Source: JAWXBT01 sp964523015 (GTDB taxonomy: Bacteria > Bdellovibrionota_C > UBA2361 > J135). Taken from it: 64,000 bases of DNA. Where the stretch lies: NCBI GenBank assembly GCA_964523015.1, contig CAZFXN010000007.1, positions 1 to 64,000 on the forward strand, written 5' to 3'. A model generated the notes under the pieces. The model did not search any database and had not been told where the DNA came from. It saw nothing but the letters and a program-made list of their open reading frames with translations. Made by a program: the position numbers and the translations under genes. Shown here one piece after another: positions 7,037 through 15,026 of the stretch. Each line of letters opens with the position of its first letter. Position 1 is the first letter of the stretch.

Positions 7037-8683
7037 TTAATGTTTTGTTCGATTTCTTATCACCTTAACTGATTCCCTAACTACTTCACGCACCTGTTTG
7101 TCCTTTTCTTGAGACTCCCAGGACATTAACTCTGCCAAAACATCCTCTCCAGCAACAAGTCCGATAGTTTTAGCGGCAAATCCACGCACTAGGGAATCCT
7201 CATCGGTTGACAAAACTAAGACAGATGGCGCTGCCTGTAATGCATTCTTATCTTTTTCAAGTGCTTTGAGAGTATTTATCTTTACCTTATAGTGAGAACT
7301 ACGAAAAGCACTATTTAAAAAATCCTGAGATAACAATTCTTTTCGCTTAATAACCTCATTTAATAATTTCAAACCTAACCCCTCTCCGGTTTGTAGATCC
7401 TGTATTAATCCATTTATCTCTTGAGTTGTTAATGTTGGTATCTTTGAGTCTGTTATCTTAGCTGGATCGAGATATGAGGTGGTCTGAGCAACCTCATCTC
7501 CGTTAATAGCACTCTTACTGTTCTTATCGTTGACTGTTCCCTCATTTATAGATGTAACAATCCCATTAGTAACCGTACCACCAACTACCACCTCAGGAGA
7601 TTCAAGATCCGTTAATATAACTTGATCACTCTCCCAATTAATTATCATCCAAATCGTTAATCCTATAAGAAAGAGCAAAGAGAGTAACAGCATGCCCTGG
7701 AGTAAGATTGGCTGACTTCTATTTTTAGTGCTTTTAGTATTATCTATATTTTTCTTTTTGGCTTTTTTTCTTTTTATATCTTTGGTTTTTTCTGACCAAA
7801 CAGCTTCTGTCTCTGATTTAAAGTTAATAACCTGATTTTCTGTCAATAGTTTGCAAGATTTGAGAGATGAATCAAGCGCTTCTATATATTCCTCTACTGA
7901 CCTGTACCTTTTACTAGCAATTTCATTCAGTGCTATTTCAAATACTTTATCAACCTCAAGAGTTGATCCAGGAAGGAAGTCTATGATCCTTCGCCTTTCG
8001 TTACCGCTCATTGCTGACATTGCAGAGTTAGTACTTTGTCCAAAGAATGCTCTCTCTTTAGTTAGTAATTGAAAAGAGATTGTCGCTAAACTATAGACAT
8101 CACTTGCCGGGGACATACTACGACCCGTAATAACCTCAGGGGCAAGGTATGGTGTCATGTGAGAAGAGTTTCCAGTTACAGCAATTCCACAAACATGACT
8201 AATGCCAGGATCTAATATTAAAGACTTACCGGTTCTGCTACTTACTAAAATATTAGCCGGGAAGATCGTTCCAGCAATTAATCCTTGAGCATGTAAGTAC
8301 GAGACTCCCTGTGCCAATCCCTTTAAAAAATCCATTTTGGTATAAATTGGAATTGAATCTAAATCGACTCTATGAAGATACTCATTTAGCCACTCACCAG
8401 GCACATACTCAAAAACAGAGGTAAAGACTCCTTTTGCAACTTCTCCACCCACTAATGAGACAATATTTTGGTGTTTAAATTTTGAAATTTTTTCTAATAC
8501 TGCAGAAAACCTATTTTCAAGTTCAAGGGCCTTGCTCAATGTAGATACAGTATGTGTTTTTATAAAGACGGGGGCACCAGAGCTAAGATCCTCACCCTTA
8601 GATAAAACCTCACCAGGTAAAGTTATGATCTTATCAATTACTTTATAGGAGCTGACTGTATTGTCTAAAGGTGCTTTTTGCAT
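7037..8683 (-). CDS. Ser/Thr kinase-like membrane protein, apparent pseudokinase
   Basis: Residues about 15-280 have a eukaryote-like kinase fold, with Lys42 (VFIK), the activation segment end TPYLAPE and Asp158. The catalytic loop is broken: HRD is replaced by Ala137-Gly138-Thr139 and the catalytic-loop Lys by Phe141, while Asn144 remains; DFG reads DPG, and the glycine loop is poor. The known catalytic base is therefore missing. A lysine-rich linker precedes a membrane helix near residue 330; the remainder is presumably periplasmic and ends in HEAT-like helices. It may act as a scaffold or ligand sensor. It is paired with the LysM lipoprotein downstream. Confidence 0.85.
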   Translation of the reverse strand: MQKAPLDNTVSSYKVIDKIITLPGEVLSKGEDLSSGAPVFIKTHTVSTLSKALELENRFSAVLEKISKFKHQNIVSLVGGEVAKGVFTSVFEYVPGEWLNEYLHRVDLDSIPIYTKMDFLKGLAQGVSYLHAQGLIAGTIFPANILVSSRTGKSLILDPGISHVCGIAVTGNSSHMTPYLAPEVITGRSMSPASDVYSLATISFQLLTKERAFFGQSTNSAMSAMSGNERRRIIDFLPGSTLEVDKVFEIALNEIASKRYRSVEEYIEALDSSLKSCKLLTENQVINFKSETEAVWSEKTKDIKRKKAKKKNIDNTKSTKNRSQPILLQGMLLLSLLFLIGLTIWMIINWESDQVILTDLESPEVVVGGTVTNGIVTSINEGTVNDKNSKSAINGDEVAQTTSYLDPAKITDSKIPTLTTQEINGLIQDLQTGEGLGLKLLNEVIKRKELLSQDFLNSAFRSSHYKVKINTLKALEKDKNALQAAPSVLVLSTDEDSLVRGFAAKTIGLVAGEDVLAELMSWESQEKDKQVREVVRESVKVIRNRTKH

Positions 8684-8789
8684 TGATCGACAAAGGTGTA
8701 CTTAATTATCAATAGCTTATAGCATCAAGATTACGTTTTGCCAAAAGGCAGCTAAATGACATTTTACATATTAATGTTAGATTAACTCT

Positions 8790-9131
8790 ATGAATCAGAA
8801 TCAATTAAAACCTATAAAAATTGAGAGAAATGGAGCAAATGGCCTGTTCATTACTTGGTCAAATGGTACGAAACTTGAGCTGAAGTCTGAAGATCTTCGC
8901 AAAAATTGTCCCTGTGCAAAGTGCAAAGATATGAGAGGAGATGTAAGCCACTCTAAGCCATTAACTAGCAAACCATCCTTATTGAAAATCTTAGATCATT
9001 CAAAAGAGGAAGAGATAAAGCTAGTTGAAGTTAGTTCGGTTGGTAACTATGCGATAAATCTAATCTGGGCAGATTCCCATAGTACCGGAATATATACTTT
9101 TGAATTACTCAGAAATCTCTGTAATCTTTAA
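8790..9131 (+). CDS. DUF971 (GBBH-like N-terminal) protein
   Basis: A small 113-residue protein of the DUF971 family, whose fold resembles the N-terminal domain of gamma-butyrobetaine hydroxylase. Family marks are ITWSNGTKLELKSEDLRKNC, the cysteine pair CPCAKC and the final WADSHSTGIYTFELLR. Members are often linked to Fe-S cluster proteins such as Mrp/ApbC; here mrp lies 37 kb away. Its stop overlaps the stop of infA by 4 bp, tail to tail. Confidence 0.85.
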   Translation: MNQNQLKPIKIERNGANGLFITWSNGTKLELKSEDLRKNCPCAKCKDMRGDVSHSKPLTSKPSLLKILDHSKEEEIKLVEVSSVGNYAINLIWADSHSTGIYTFELLRNLCNL

Positions 9132-9412
9132 GCTGCATCTGGAGTATCATCATCATTACTCTCAGTCGGAGTAGAGTCGGTGCTAGGTCCAGAATTATGA
9201 TGTAACCGTTTTACAATACGGCCTTTTGATAAATCATAAGGGGAGATCTCAACAGCAACTCTGTCACCGGGAAGCACTCGGATATAGAATCTTCTCATCT
9301 TTCCAGCAAGATAAGCTAACAGCTCATGACCGTTGTCACACTCAACTCGAAAGGTTGTGTTTGGAAAACACTCCTTTACAACACCATTCATTTCTATCGT
9401 ATCTTTTCCCAT
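9128..9412 (-). CDS. infA: Translation initiation factor IF-1
   Basis: IF-1 binds the ribosomal A site during initiation. The 94 residues contain the whole S1-type OB fold: IEMNGVVKECFPNTTFRVE, GHELLAYLAGKMRRFYIR and GDRVAVEISPYDLSKGRIV. Standard IF-1 has about 72 residues, so this one has an acidic extension of about 20 (STPTESNDDDTPDAA). It lies at the end of the minus-strand housekeeping block, 24 bp after accA. Confidence 0.95.
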   Translation of the reverse strand: MGKDTIEMNGVVKECFPNTTFRVECDNGHELLAYLAGKMRRFYIRVLPGDRVAVEISPYDLSKGRIVKRLHHNSGPSTDSTPTESNDDDTPDAA

Positions 9413-9436
9413 AAGTTGCGTGAGGGTATCCTACCT

Positions 9437-10420
9437 TTAATTCTCTGTAAACGGTCCAAGCCGTCTAAATTTGGCATATCTTTGATCTAAGAGCTCTTTA
9501 ACGCTTAGTTTAGAGAGTTTTTCAAGATGCTGCAAAATATGTAACCGTAAAAGCTCAGATGCTTCTTTGTAGTTTCTGTGTGCTCCACCAGTCGGTTCAG
9601 GCACAATCTCATCAATTACATTAAGCCGTTTTAGATCTTGGGCCGTTATCTGAAGCATTTCAGCAGCATGAGCAGCTTGCTCAAGAGGAGCTTCATTTCT
9701 ATCATGATGCCATAAAATCGAAGCACATCCCTCAGGTGTAATCACAGAGTAGCAGGCATTCTCTAACATCAAAATTCTATCGGTAACACCGAGTGCAAGT
9801 GCACCGCCGCTACCGCCCTCACCTATTACTACACTTATAACTGGAACTGTTATCTCAGATAATTCAGCAAGATTACGGGCAATGGCCTCAGCTTGTCCTC
9901 GCTCCTCAGCTTCAAGGCCAGGATAAGCACCTTGTGTATCGATAAGATTAACAATTGGAATTTCAAATTTCTCTGCTAGACGAAAAAGTCTAAGTGCTTT
10001 GCGATAGCCATCTGGATTAGCCATCCCAAAATTACGCTTTAATCGCTCTGCAGTTGTCCGGCCACGTTGTTGGCCTATAATCATGACAGACTGGTCACCT
10101 AACTTTCCGGTGCCTCCAACAATTGCAGGATCATCCTTAAAAACACGATCGCCATGAAATTCGATAAAGTCAGTGATCATTAACTCTATGTAATCAACCG
10201 TACAGGGCCGATCAAAATGCCTTGAAAGCTGTACTCTTTGGTATGCGCTTAACTTTCCGTAAATATCCGCTCTAAGCTTAACGATCTTACCTTCTGTCTT
10301 TGCAAATTCATCACGAACAGAGGTGTCTCCAGCATCTAGCTGGTTTTTAAGCTTCTCTAATACCTCTTCCATCTGAACCAGAGGTTTTTCAAATTCGAGT
10401 GGATGTTTGATCAGTGCCAT
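9437..10420 (-). CDS. accA: Acetyl-CoA carboxylase, carboxyltransferase alpha subunit
   Basis: AccA with AccD transfers the carboxyl group from biotin to acetyl-CoA, making malonyl-CoA for fatty acids. The 327 residues match full length. Diagnostic blocks include QLSRHFDRPCTVDYIE, FHGDRVFKDDPAIVGG, NLIDTQGAYPGLEAEERGQA and IGEGGSGGALALGV. accD is not in the window. About 175 bp separate it from miaA. Confidence 0.96.
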   Translation of the reverse strand: MALIKHPLEFEKPLVQMEEVLEKLKNQLDAGDTSVRDEFAKTEGKIVKLRADIYGKLSAYQRVQLSRHFDRPCTVDYIELMITDFIEFHGDRVFKDDPAIVGGTGKLGDQSVMIIGQQRGRTTAERLKRNFGMANPDGYRKALRLFRLAEKFEIPIVNLIDTQGAYPGLEAEERGQAEAIARNLAELSEITVPVISVVIGEGGSGGALALGVTDRILMLENACYSVITPEGCASILWHHDRNEAPLEQAAHAAEMLQITAQDLKRLNVIDEIVPEPTGGAHRNYKEASELLRLHILQHLEKLSKLSVKELLDQRYAKFRRLGPFTEN

Positions 10421-10567
10421 AAATTTTTATGTTTTTGGTATTAATAATGTCTTTAACACGGTTAACAGAGCGGGAACCCTAGCAAAAATGAAGAAAAATT
10501 ACCACAAACTCACAATCTTAACCTCTTGATTGCAAAAACTATTTGTTACCCCGTGAACGGTTACACA

Positions 10568-10598
10568 AAATGCTAGTTTAACCGGGGGGATAGCATTT
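10568..10598 (-). terminator. Candidate terminator after miaA
   Basis: An 8-bp perfect inverted repeat (10568-10575 with 10591-10598) with a 15-nt loop overlaps the miaA stop codon. On the minus strand it is followed by TGTGTAACC, not a real T-run, so intrinsic termination is only possible. Confidence 0.3.
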
Positions 10599-11694
10599 AG
10601 ATAAGCCCCGCATCAATAGCCCAACACTCATTTTGGATAAGATTATTATCTGAACTACTTTTATTTAAATTTTCATTTAAATAACTATTAGCTTCATTAA
10701 CTACTTCGGCAAAAGTCAGTTTTAATACCTTAGAGTCCTTTATTTTACTATAAGAATTTTTAGGTTCGACAGTAGATTTAAGCAGAAATCCCTCATCCTC
10801 TTTTGGTCTAATTATATAGCCATGCTGAATAGGTTGATTACGCCAAAAGGTAAGCTGTCGTTTTGCAAACTGTCTAGTTTTTGTGGCCATCTCTTTAAGC
10901 AGTGCTTCTTTTGGGATCTCTTTATTAAGTACGGATGTGGCTTGCGCGTAGCCTAAACTTTTAAGTGCGGGCAGATCCGCGCCGTATTTTTTTATAATGT
11001 TTTCAGTTTCATTTAACAATCCCTGCTCTATCATCTCTTTGCAGCGAGTATCAATTCGGTCATACAGTTTTTCTCTAGGCCAAGATAAAAGTAGGAATAA
11101 ACCATGTAGTATTGCCTCACTATGTCCATGAGCTTTTTGAAGAGAGCTCAAGGTTTGACCTGTTAGCTCAAATACTTCAAGAGCCCGGGTCATTCTTTGA
11201 CGATCATTCGGCTTTATTGAATCAGTTATGTCCTTGTCAACTAATTGTAATTGCGCTCGGATTTCCTCTAATGAAAGAGTATCGAGCCTCTCTCTTATCT
11301 TAGGGTCTTCTCCAGGAGCATCGAGGATTCCATGAAATAAGCATTTAATGTAAAGAGATGTTCCGGCTACTATGACGACATTCTTACCACGAGAAATTAT
11401 GTCACAGATTGCAACCTCTGCTAATTTAATAAACTCGGCAACATTAATCGGCTGATCAGGATCTTTAATATCTATTAAGTGATGAGGAATTTCCTGTTGA
11501 TCATTTAGAGTAATTTTCCCTGAACCGATATCAAGATCTTTATAGACTTGCACTGAGTCAATATTAACTATCTCAGCATTACATTTCTTAGCTAAGTTAA
11601 TTGCAAAATTAGATTTTCCACTGGCAGTTGGTCCACATACTACTATAACTTTAATGCCCTTTAATTTACCGGTCACGGCCAAACCACTTTTCAA
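10597..11694 (-). CDS. miaA: tRNA dimethylallyltransferase
   Basis: MiaA adds a dimethylallyl group to A37 of tRNAs that read UNN codons. Seen are the P-loop GPTASGKSNFAI, the DSVQVYKDLDIGSGK block, IPHHLIDI, AGTSLYIK, RVxLALE-type RMTRALEVFELTG and AKRQLTFWRNQ near the end of the catalytic part. At 365 residues it is somewhat longer than usual because of a C-terminal tail of about 60. Its start overlaps the mutL 3' end by 29 bp, indicating a mutL-miaA operon as in many bacteria. Confidence 0.95.
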   Translation of the reverse strand: MKSGLAVTGKLKGIKVIVVCGPTASGKSNFAINLAKKCNAEIVNIDSVQVYKDLDIGSGKITLNDQQEIPHHLIDIKDPDQPINVAEFIKLAEVAICDIISRGKNVVIVAGTSLYIKCLFHGILDAPGEDPKIRERLDTLSLEEIRAQLQLVDKDITDSIKPNDRQRMTRALEVFELTGQTLSSLQKAHGHSEAILHGLFLLLSWPREKLYDRIDTRCKEMIEQGLLNETENIIKKYGADLPALKSLGYAQATSVLNKEIPKEALLKEMATKTRQFAKRQLTFWRNQPIQHGYIIRPKEDEGFLLKSTVEPKNSYSKIKDSKVLKLTFAEVVNEANSYLNENLNKSSSDNNLIQNECWAIDAGLI

Positions 11695-13492
11695 CTGTTG
11701 CTAAAGGAAACTGAACCATTACCGGTCTTCCGTGCGGACAAGCTCCGGCTAGCTCAGCTTGATCCAATTGAGAGAGTAGCGCATAGGACTCTTCTTTACT
11801 CATAATCTTGCCAGAGCGAATACTTCCATGACATGCGATCCTAGCAGCTATATGATCTATAGTTTCAGAAACTAATGAGCCGGCCATCGAGGAAAGAAAT
11901 TCTTCTGCCATCTCCTTAATCAGGGATGGAATATCTTTGATAGCTACAAATGATGGTGCGCTTCTTACAATAACCTCTTCAGTGCCAAAGGCCTCAATCT
12001 CAAATCCCCATCGTTTAATATCAGAGATATTATCCAAGAGATTCTGTTTAGATTCTGAACCTAAACGAACTACCACCGGAGTTAAAAGCATCTGTTCAGA
12101 AACTTTTCCCTCTAAAAAACCCTCCCTGATGCGGTTATAGTTACATCTTTCATGGGCAGCATGCATATCAAGAATGTAAAAGATCTCATCCTTTTCACAT
12201 AAAAGATAACACTCAAAGATCTGACCGATAAATTTTAAATCCCCGTACCTAAACTTAATATTTCTAGATTTAGTATCAGTAGCACTGAGATCTTCACTAA
12301 TTGACTGATAAGAGATCTCAGCCACCGGTTCATATTTTGACCTTAATGAAAAGGAGCTCTGGGTTGGTTCTACAAAATTTGGATCTTGTAACTTTGAGTT
12401 TAGCTTTTCTCTATAAAGAGAATTCTCATAACTACTCTGATGATGTGTGGTCTGAGTTACGGTGATTGGGTCTGTAAAGTGATTAACTGCATTAAGTACT
12501 CCATCTCTTACAGCAACAAATATCTCACCAGGAGCCAAAAATCTCACTTCACTTTTCTGAGGATGTACATTTACATCAAGCTGGGATGGGGGAAGGGTAA
12601 TTGAGATTACTCCAACTGGGGACTCATATGATTTAAGGGTCGAGGAAAACCCCTCTCTAACTGCCTTCATTATTAAACCATCTCTAACCACCCTTTTATT
12701 CGCTATTAACACCAAAGATGCCGCACTCGTAGAAGCACTTCCAGGATGGCCTACTAATCCATTAATTGAAATGCTACCGCGCTGCCAATTAACAGGCATG
12801 CAATTGCCTCGTACAAACGCTTTGGATCTCTCTAACAGGGTATCTACAGATGGAAAATTTAATACCTCTTTACCATCAACGTTATAACGGTAGCGAATTG
12901 AGTAATTTGGTGCCGCGGACTGAATTATCCACTGCTTAATCTTAGCTTCTTCTGTTTCAGATTTTTTAAGGAACTTCCTTCGAGCTGGGGTGTTATAAAA
13001 AATATTGCTGACAATTATTTCAGTACCTGGATTACAGGCGACTGGCTCAACTTTAACAAGTTTGCCTCCCTCAATAACAACACGAATGCCAATATCGCTT
13101 GTTTTCGTTCTCGTTTTTAGTTGAACTTTCGAAACAGCCGCAATACTGGCTAGTGCCTCACCTCGGAAACCAAAAGTTTCTATTGCCGAGAGATCTTTAA
13201 CTTCAGAAACCTTAGATGTGGCATGATTTTCAAATGCTAAAAGAGCATCGTCCTTGCTCATGCCCGACCCATCATCGACAACTCTTATACTTCTTCGTCC
13301 ACCATCCTCAATGAATATTGAGATATCAGAGGCTCCAGCATCAAGGGAATTATCTAAAAGCTCTCTAACTACAGAGGCTGGGCGTTCAACAACCTCTCCA
13401 GCAGAGATCTGGTTAATGACAAACTCAGAGAGTACTCTTATCCGACTATTTTTACTTTGTGATGGTTCAATTTTTGGTACTGCTTGTCCCAT
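11666..13492 (-). CDS. mutL: DNA mismatch repair protein MutL
   Basis: MutL links MutS recognition to strand incision. The 608 residues have the GHKL ATPase domain (about 20-340) with ELLDNSLDAGA, DDGSGM and FGFRGEALASI, followed by a QLDVNVHPQKSEVRFL block, a variable linker and the dimerisation domain. Near the end, the CPHGRP motif and RIACHGSIRSGK suggest an endonuclease-type C-terminus, but I cannot find a clear DQHAx2Ex4E motif (the site reads DMHAAHERCNYNRI). The upstream neighbour is the DegS-like protease, 5 bp away. Confidence 0.95.
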   Translation of the reverse strand: MGQAVPKIEPSQSKNSRIRVLSEFVINQISAGEVVERPASVVRELLDNSLDAGASDISIFIEDGGRRSIRVVDDGSGMSKDDALLAFENHATSKVSEVKDLSAIETFGFRGEALASIAAVSKVQLKTRTKTSDIGIRVVIEGGKLVKVEPVACNPGTEIIVSNIFYNTPARRKFLKKSETEEAKIKQWIIQSAAPNYSIRYRYNVDGKEVLNFPSVDTLLERSKAFVRGNCMPVNWQRGSISINGLVGHPGSASTSAASLVLIANKRVVRDGLIMKAVREGFSSTLKSYESPVGVISITLPPSQLDVNVHPQKSEVRFLAPGEIFVAVRDGVLNAVNHFTDPITVTQTTHHQSSYENSLYREKLNSKLQDPNFVEPTQSSFSLRSKYEPVAEISYQSISEDLSATDTKSRNIKFRYGDLKFIGQIFECYLLCEKDEIFYILDMHAAHERCNYNRIREGFLEGKVSEQMLLTPVVVRLGSESKQNLLDNISDIKRWGFEIEAFGTEEVIVRSAPSFVAIKDIPSLIKEMAEEFLSSMAGSLVSETIDHIAARIACHGSIRSGKIMSKEESYALLSQLDQAELAGACPHGRPVMVQFPLATVEKWFGRDR

Positions 13493-13497
13493 ATTCT

Positions 13498-14592
13498 CTA
13501 CCGTAATATCGGGTCTATCGTGACGACTCTACTAGGTCCATTTCTGCGACCCTGAGCAAGTTCTACTTTAACTGAGGTGGCTCCTCCAGATTGAGAAATA
13601 ATATCATCAATCTGATCTTTTGTCGCAACAGCTACCCCATTAATTGCTGTTATTAAATCCGCTCGATCAAGATCCCGAACAAATCCAGTGATAAATGCTC
13701 CCTCTACTCTACGCATGATTGGTTTAATTTTAGCCAAATCTGCAGGTCCTCCTGGTATAATTTGATGAACCATTGGTCCTTGATCTGTATCAATTAGAAC
13801 CCATCCTAGATCCGGCTTTAAGACCTTACCGGTGGCAATCAGTTCTGGTAAAATTCTTTTAATCTGATTAATTGGAACAGCGAAACTAATTCCTGCAGAA
13901 TCACCGCTTCTACTTAAAATGGCAGTGTTGATTCCGATAATACGCCCGGCTTTATCGAGTAACGGTCCACCAGAATTTCCAACGTTAATGGAGGCATCAG
14001 TTTGTATAAGCCCCTTCATAAATGTGCCATCTGGACGGCGGATAGTTCTATTCAGATTGGAGATATTGCCAGTTGTTAAAGTTCGGTTAAGGCCAAATGG
14101 ATTTCCAATGGCAATGACCTGCTGTCCAATTTCCAAAGCAGAGGAGTCCCCAAAAGGTATACGAACTAATCCATCTGGTGGATCTACTAATCTTAAAATC
14201 GCTATATCGCTATCTCGATCTATTCCAACTAACTTGGCCTCAAACACTCCGCCATTTGCTAATGACACCTCAACCTGTTTAGCATTTTCAATGACATGAA
14301 GATTTGTTAAAACCATCCCCTTTTCAGTATCAATTACAACACCTGAACCGGTTCCCTCTTCCGGTTGAATGCCTGAAAACATGTCAAAGGTAATCGTAAT
14401 TGTTGTGATAAATGCAACTGCTTCATTCGAATTTTTATATACATCAATTACTGTTTGCTCATCCTGACTACGAGGTGCCACCGGTAAGGAATATCTAGCG
14501 TTTACATCCTCATTTTTTCCAGCTAAAAAATAAGCGACCGTTACGCCAATTATAGCGAAGATAAAACTATATATGAATAATGGTCGCTTCAT
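13498..14592 (-). CDS. Periplasmic S1C serine protease (DegS/HtrA-like)
   Basis: A membrane-anchored HtrA-family protease. A single N-terminal helix (residues 4-24) is followed by a trypsin-like domain with the triad His (TNLHVIENA), Asp (DSDIAILRL) and Ser (GNSGGPLLD), and one PDZ domain from about residue 265 (LGWVLIDTD through IDDIISQSGG). One PDZ and an anchor resemble DegS, which starts envelope-stress signalling, but no RseA or sigma-E gene is nearby, so it may be a quality-control protease. It lies between ridA and mutL on the minus strand. Confidence 0.9.
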   Translation of the reverse strand: MKRPLFIYSFIFAIIGVTVAYFLAGKNEDVNARYSLPVAPRSQDEQTVIDVYKNSNEAVAFITTITITFDMFSGIQPEEGTGSGVVIDTEKGMVLTNLHVIENAKQVEVSLANGGVFEAKLVGIDRDSDIAILRLVDPPDGLVRIPFGDSSALEIGQQVIAIGNPFGLNRTLTTGNISNLNRTIRRPDGTFMKGLIQTDASINVGNSGGPLLDKAGRIIGINTAILSRSGDSAGISFAVPINQIKRILPELIATGKVLKPDLGWVLIDTDQGPMVHQIIPGGPADLAKIKPIMRRVEGAFITGFVRDLDRADLITAINGVAVATKDQIDDIISQSGGATSVKVELAQGRRNGPSRVVTIDPILR

Positions 14593-14611
14593 CCTAAGGT
14601 ATGTACTATTT

Positions 14612-14989
14612 TTACTTAACAGCTATCATTTCAATCTCTACCTTTGCTCCTTTTGGAAGAGCAGAGATCTGAATTGTCGCACGAGCTGGTTTGACACCAC
14701 CAAGATGCGAATCATAAATTTCATTTACGATCTGAAAATTATTTAGATCAGTTAAATAAATTGTTGCCTTTGCAACATTTTTAAAACTCAAACCCTCTGA
14801 GTTTAGGACTGCTGCTAAGTTTTTCATGACTTGAGTAGTTTGATCCGCGATATCTTCACTCTCTATTTTTCCTGATGCAGGATTTAGTGGAACTTGCCCT
14901 GAGAGAAACATCAGATTTCCAGTCAAGACGGCTTGAGAATATGGGCCGATTGCCTCAGGTGCATTTGGTGCGTTTGTAATATATTTCAT
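14612..14989 (-). CDS. ridA: RidA family enamine/imine deaminase
   Basis: RidA hydrolyses reactive 2-aminoacrylate and related enamines made by PLP enzymes. The 125 residues are standard, with NAPEAIGPYSQAV at the N-terminus, FLSGQVPLNPASGK, and the C-terminal PARATIQISALPKGAKVEIE containing the key arginine. It follows rsh, as the rpoZ-spoT-ridA order does in many proteobacteria. Confidence 0.93.
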   Translation of the reverse strand: MKYITNAPNAPEAIGPYSQAVLTGNLMFLSGQVPLNPASGKIESEDIADQTTQVMKNLAAVLNSEGLSFKNVAKATIYLTDLNNFQIVNEIYDSHLGGVKPARATIQISALPKGAKVEIEMIAVK

Positions 14990-15026
14990 AACTTTACTCC
15001 TAAAAAACTATCAATTTTAAACAACT

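Noticed and set aside
11666..11694. mutL-miaA 29-bp overlap as an anomaly
   Set aside because: Overlaps of this size are common in mutL-miaA operons and both proteins are complete.
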